Source: CBDCFT01 sp965216365 (GTDB lineage Bacteria > Pseudomonadota > Gammaproteobacteria > Arenicellales > CBDCFT01). Taken from it: 64,000 nucleotides of DNA. The notes beneath the pieces are model-generated. The model saw only the letters and a list, made by a program, of their open reading frames with translations, ran no database searches and was not told the DNA's origin. The stretch is taken from positions 16,386-80,385 of the forward strand of contig CBDCFT010000047.1 in the NCBI GenBank assembly GCA_965216365.1, written 5' to 3'. Positions 61,957 through 64,000 of this stretch are shown here, piece after piece (the stretch's first letter is position 1; every line of letters begins with the position of its first letter). A program made the position numbers and the translations under genes.

Positions 61957-63450
61957 TTAGTGTTCCAACTCCTTAGCCAGCCATTCGTTTAATCGCCGCA
62001 CGTCGTCACCCGTAACCAACAAACCCAATTTGGTACGCCGCCATAAAATATCGTCCGCTGTTTTTGCCCATTCGTGCTTTACCAAATAACGCGCCTCCGC
62101 TTCATACAAGTCCGCACAAAGATTCGTCCCCAAATCATCCAGCGTTATCGCCTCTCCAACAATGCCGTCCGCACATGTTCCATAATTTCGCGCATAACGC
62201 CAGGCTAATTTTTCCGGTAACCAGGAATGACGCGTGCGAAACGCCTGCAAAAATTGTTCAAAATCTGCATTTTCGAAATCACCGCCAGGTAACGGACTGC
62301 TTCCCGTCCAGGACTCATCTTTAAACTCAAGCACATCACGCAGCTTTTCCATCACGTGTTCCGCGAGATTTCGATAAGTAGTGAGTTTGCCGCCAAACAC
62401 CGACAATAATGGAGCTTTGACATCAGTGGTATTGAGTTCGAGACGGTAATCCCGCGTGATAGCGAACGCATCATCACTGCCGTCATCAACCAAGGCGCGC
62501 ACGCCGGCAAATGACGATACGACATCCGCTGCAGTCAATCTTTGTTTAAAGTAACGATTGACGATGGTACACAGATAATCGATTTCCTGTTCAGTAATTT
62601 CAACCGCGGCAGGATCGCCTTCGTAATCCACATCGGTTGTCCCAATCAAGGTAAATTTTTGTTCATACGGAATAACAAAGATAACTCGCTTGTCTGTGTT
62701 CTGAAAAAGATAAGCAAACTCATACTCGTACAATCGCGGCACGATAACGTGACTGCCCTGGACAAGTCGAATGCCATGCTTGCGCGGTAGTTGTAATCCG
62801 TCATCAATAAAGCTTGTCACCCACGGCCCAGCAGCATTAACGATACACCTTGCGCATACCTCCTGTTGTGAACCATCTTCGGCCTGCAAGGTGACTTGCC
62901 ATTCACTCGCGTTGCGACTTGCTTTAAGGCATTTCGTACGGGTTAAAATTTCCGCACCACGTTCGCGGGCATCCATCGCATTCAACACAACCAATCTCGC
63001 ATCCTGCACCCAGCAGTCGGAGTACACGAAGCCTTTGGTGAATTGATCGTTAATCGGCTGACCCGCCGGATGCGACTTCAGGTTGATTCCTGACGATGCA
63101 GCCAACAATTTGCGACCGCCAAGATGATCGTACAAAAACAACCCTAACCGGATCATCCATGCCGGGCGTTGCCCGGCGTCGTGCACTAACGCCAGTTGCA
63201 ACGGCCAGACAATATGTGGAGCCATGCGCAACACGACTTCGCGTTCCGTGAGCGACTTACGCACTAACCCGAATTCGTAATACTCGAGGTAACGCAGACC
63301 GCCGTGAACCATTTTCGAACTGGCCGACGAAGTGTGACTGGCGAGATCGTCCTGCTCACAAAGCAGCACTTTCAACCCACGCCCGGCAGCGTCGCGCGCG
63401 ATACCCACGCCGTTGATACCGCCACCTACAACCAGAATGTCGTAGTTCAA
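61957..63450 (-). CDS. glpD: Aerobic glycerol-3-phosphate dehydrogenase
   Basis: A 497-residue membrane-associated FAD enzyme converting glycerol-3-phosphate to dihydroxyacetone phosphate, electrons going to quinone. The N-terminus ILVVGGGINGVGIARDAAGRG is the FAD site; HTSSASSKMVHGGLRYLEYYEFG and PLLSVFGGKLTTYRNLAE are hallmark segments. Start is TTG 63450, needed to keep the flavin motif near the N-terminus. It is followed by pgi. Confidence 0.93.
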   Translation of the reverse strand: MNYDILVVGGGINGVGIARDAAGRGLKVLLCEQDDLASHTSSASSKMVHGGLRYLEYYEFGLVRKSLTEREVVLRMAPHIVWPLQLALVHDAGQRPAWMIRLGLFLYDHLGGRKLLAASSGINLKSHPAGQPINDQFTKGFVYSDCWVQDARLVVLNAMDARERGAEILTRTKCLKASRNASEWQVTLQAEDGSQQEVCARCIVNAAGPWVTSFIDDGLQLPRKHGIRLVQGSHVIVPRLYEYEFAYLFQNTDKRVIFVIPYEQKFTLIGTTDVDYEGDPAAVEITEQEIDYLCTIVNRYFKQRLTAADVVSSFAGVRALVDDGSDDAFAITRDYRLELNTTDVKAPLLSVFGGKLTTYRNLAEHVMEKLRDVLEFKDESWTGSSPLPGGDFENADFEQFLQAFRTRHSWLPEKLAWRYARNYGTCADGIVGEAITLDDLGTNLCADLYEAEARYLVKHEWAKTADDILWRRTKLGLLVTGDDVRRLNEWLAKELEH

Positions 63451-63452
63451 AT

Positions 63453-63599
63453 TCCCCTCCCCCTAACCCCCTCCCGCCGGGAGGGGGAATGTTTCAAGGT
63501 GAACGGTGATCTTGATTCCTTCCCTCCCCGTGGAAGGGCTAGGATGGGGACGAATTGTTGCCCCTTCCCCCTCTGGGGGAAGGTTAGGATGGGGGACAA
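63453..63599 (-). repeat. Cluster of inverted copies of repeat units B and A
   Basis: 63453-63489 is an inverted copy of unit B (CCCCCTAACCCCCTCCC...GGGAGGGGG). 63514-63551 and 63555-63599 are two inverted copies of unit A (each ending in TAGGATGGGG). Relative to the left block at 60071-60262, the order and direction are mirrored across pgi-glpD. Confidence 0.7.
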
Positions 63600-63656
63600 A
63601 TCAGAAAATCAATGACAATGTATACAAAACGGATTTACAGCCAATGGCTTCAACTT

Positions 63657-64000
63657 TTACGGCTTTTCTATCGTAAAATCAAAGCGTTGCTTGCGTTCAG
63701 TGGTGGTATCGACGGGATCGAATTCGATCGTGGCTTTAACACGCTGATCAGCGACGGCAATATCAAATTTTTTACCTAAATCCTCGTTATGCAGGTGCAA
63801 TAAAATGCGAAAGCGGCCCAATTCATCGGTTTCGACCTCGGTCAATATCGTGTCACCGCCACCAAGCAATTGCACCGGAACCCGGCTTGCGACAGAACCA
63901 TCGGTATACTTCACCTCACCGTACACTGAAAAGCGATGATCAACCTCATGAGTGGCAAATACGGTTAAGGGTAGTAATAACAGCCATAAAGCTTGGACAA
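63657..64000 (-). CDS. Exported protein, N-terminus cut by the window edge
   Basis: The readable part has a hydrophobic signal segment (ALWLLLLPLTVFA), then HEVDHRFSVYGEVKYTDGSV and a small beta-sandwich-like domain (VQLLGGGDTILTEVETDELGRFRILLHL). This pattern resembles carboxypeptidase-regulatory-like/Ig-like domains. A GTG at 63926 is internal; the frame runs on to the end of the window. Function unknown; periplasmic location is likely. Confidence 0.6.
   Translation of the reverse strand, partial: VQALWLLLLPLTVFATHEVDHRFSVYGEVKYTDGSVASRVPVQLLGGGDTILTEVETDELGRFRILLHLHNEDLGKKFDIAVADQRVKATIEFDPVDTTTERKQRFDFTIEKP

Noticed and set aside
60071..63599. G/C-rich direct and inverted repeats as a CRISPR array
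   Set aside because: Units are few, palindromic, unevenly spaced and on both strands; no cas genes nearby.

Overview
The window looks like chromosomal DNA of a Gammaproteobacterium, probably a marine-type sulfur and one-carbon oxidiser. This rests on gene content only (SoxC-type sulfite dehydrogenase, Fdh3-like formate dehydrogenase with DUF3305/DUF3306 accessories, LpxL-type acyltransferase, GlpD, Pgi). No rRNA, tRNA or CRISPR array was seen.

Region 1 (about 0.9-16 kb) is the most distinctive part. Left to right it holds a SoxC-like molybdenum sulfite dehydrogenase with a c-type cytochrome, a TauE-like anion exporter, a GcvT-like folate protein, a PanB-like (ketopantoate hydroxymethyltransferase-like) enzyme, and a four-component Rieske oxygenase. 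I read the oxygenase as methanesulfonate monooxygenase (msmA, msmB, msmC, msmD). The large subunit has the unusual Rieske spacing C-x-H-x26-C-x2-H that I recall as the hallmark of MsmA. Next come a second Rieske ferredoxin fused to a cyclic-nucleotide-binding-like domain, and an ABC importer made of one binding protein plus two permease/ATPase pairs. Together these would import methanesulfonate, split it to formaldehyde and sulfite, and then oxidise or export the sulfite.

Region 2 (16-24 kb) has a Gld-like ABC-2 exporter with a fused permease/GldG-type protein, an FkbM methyltransferase, a Ycf46-like AAA ATPase with an apparent frameshift, two small proteins and a phosphotransacetylase-family protein. 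Region 3 (24-29.5 kb) is a XpaC-TelA-SPFH/GYF-zinc ribbon module headed by a tiny lipoprotein and ending in a frameshifted membrane protein gene. Region 4 (29.5-41.5 kb) carries an undecaprenyl diphosphate synthase, a winged-helix regulator with a membrane protein, PPK2, an AlaX-like editing protein, a dimethylglycine dehydrogenase-like flavoprotein, an Ada/Ogt-type repair protein, a degenerate biotin-ligase-like protein, and two exported ankyrin proteins flanking an atypical Tat-exported Rieske protein.

Region 5 (41.5-53.2 kb) is a full formate dehydrogenase locus: cytochrome b subunit, small lipoprotein, FeS subunit, catalytic subunit, small Tat protein, TorD-type chaperone, polyferredoxin, DUF3306, DUF3305, FdhD and MoeA. 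It could oxidise the formate made from methanesulfonate carbon and supply molybdenum cofactor. Region 6 (53.2-64 kb) has an IS200-type element that may interrupt a small gene, an SLC13/TrkA-C transporter, an LpxL-type acyltransferase, a GT1 glycosyltransferase, a cupin and a phosphotransferase. Pgi and GlpD then lie between inverted copies of short G/C-rich palindromic repeats, followed by a partial exported protein at the right edge.

At least five genes show frameshift-like breaks or lack a normal start codon. They may be indels in the assembly or real biology, and read data would be needed to decide.
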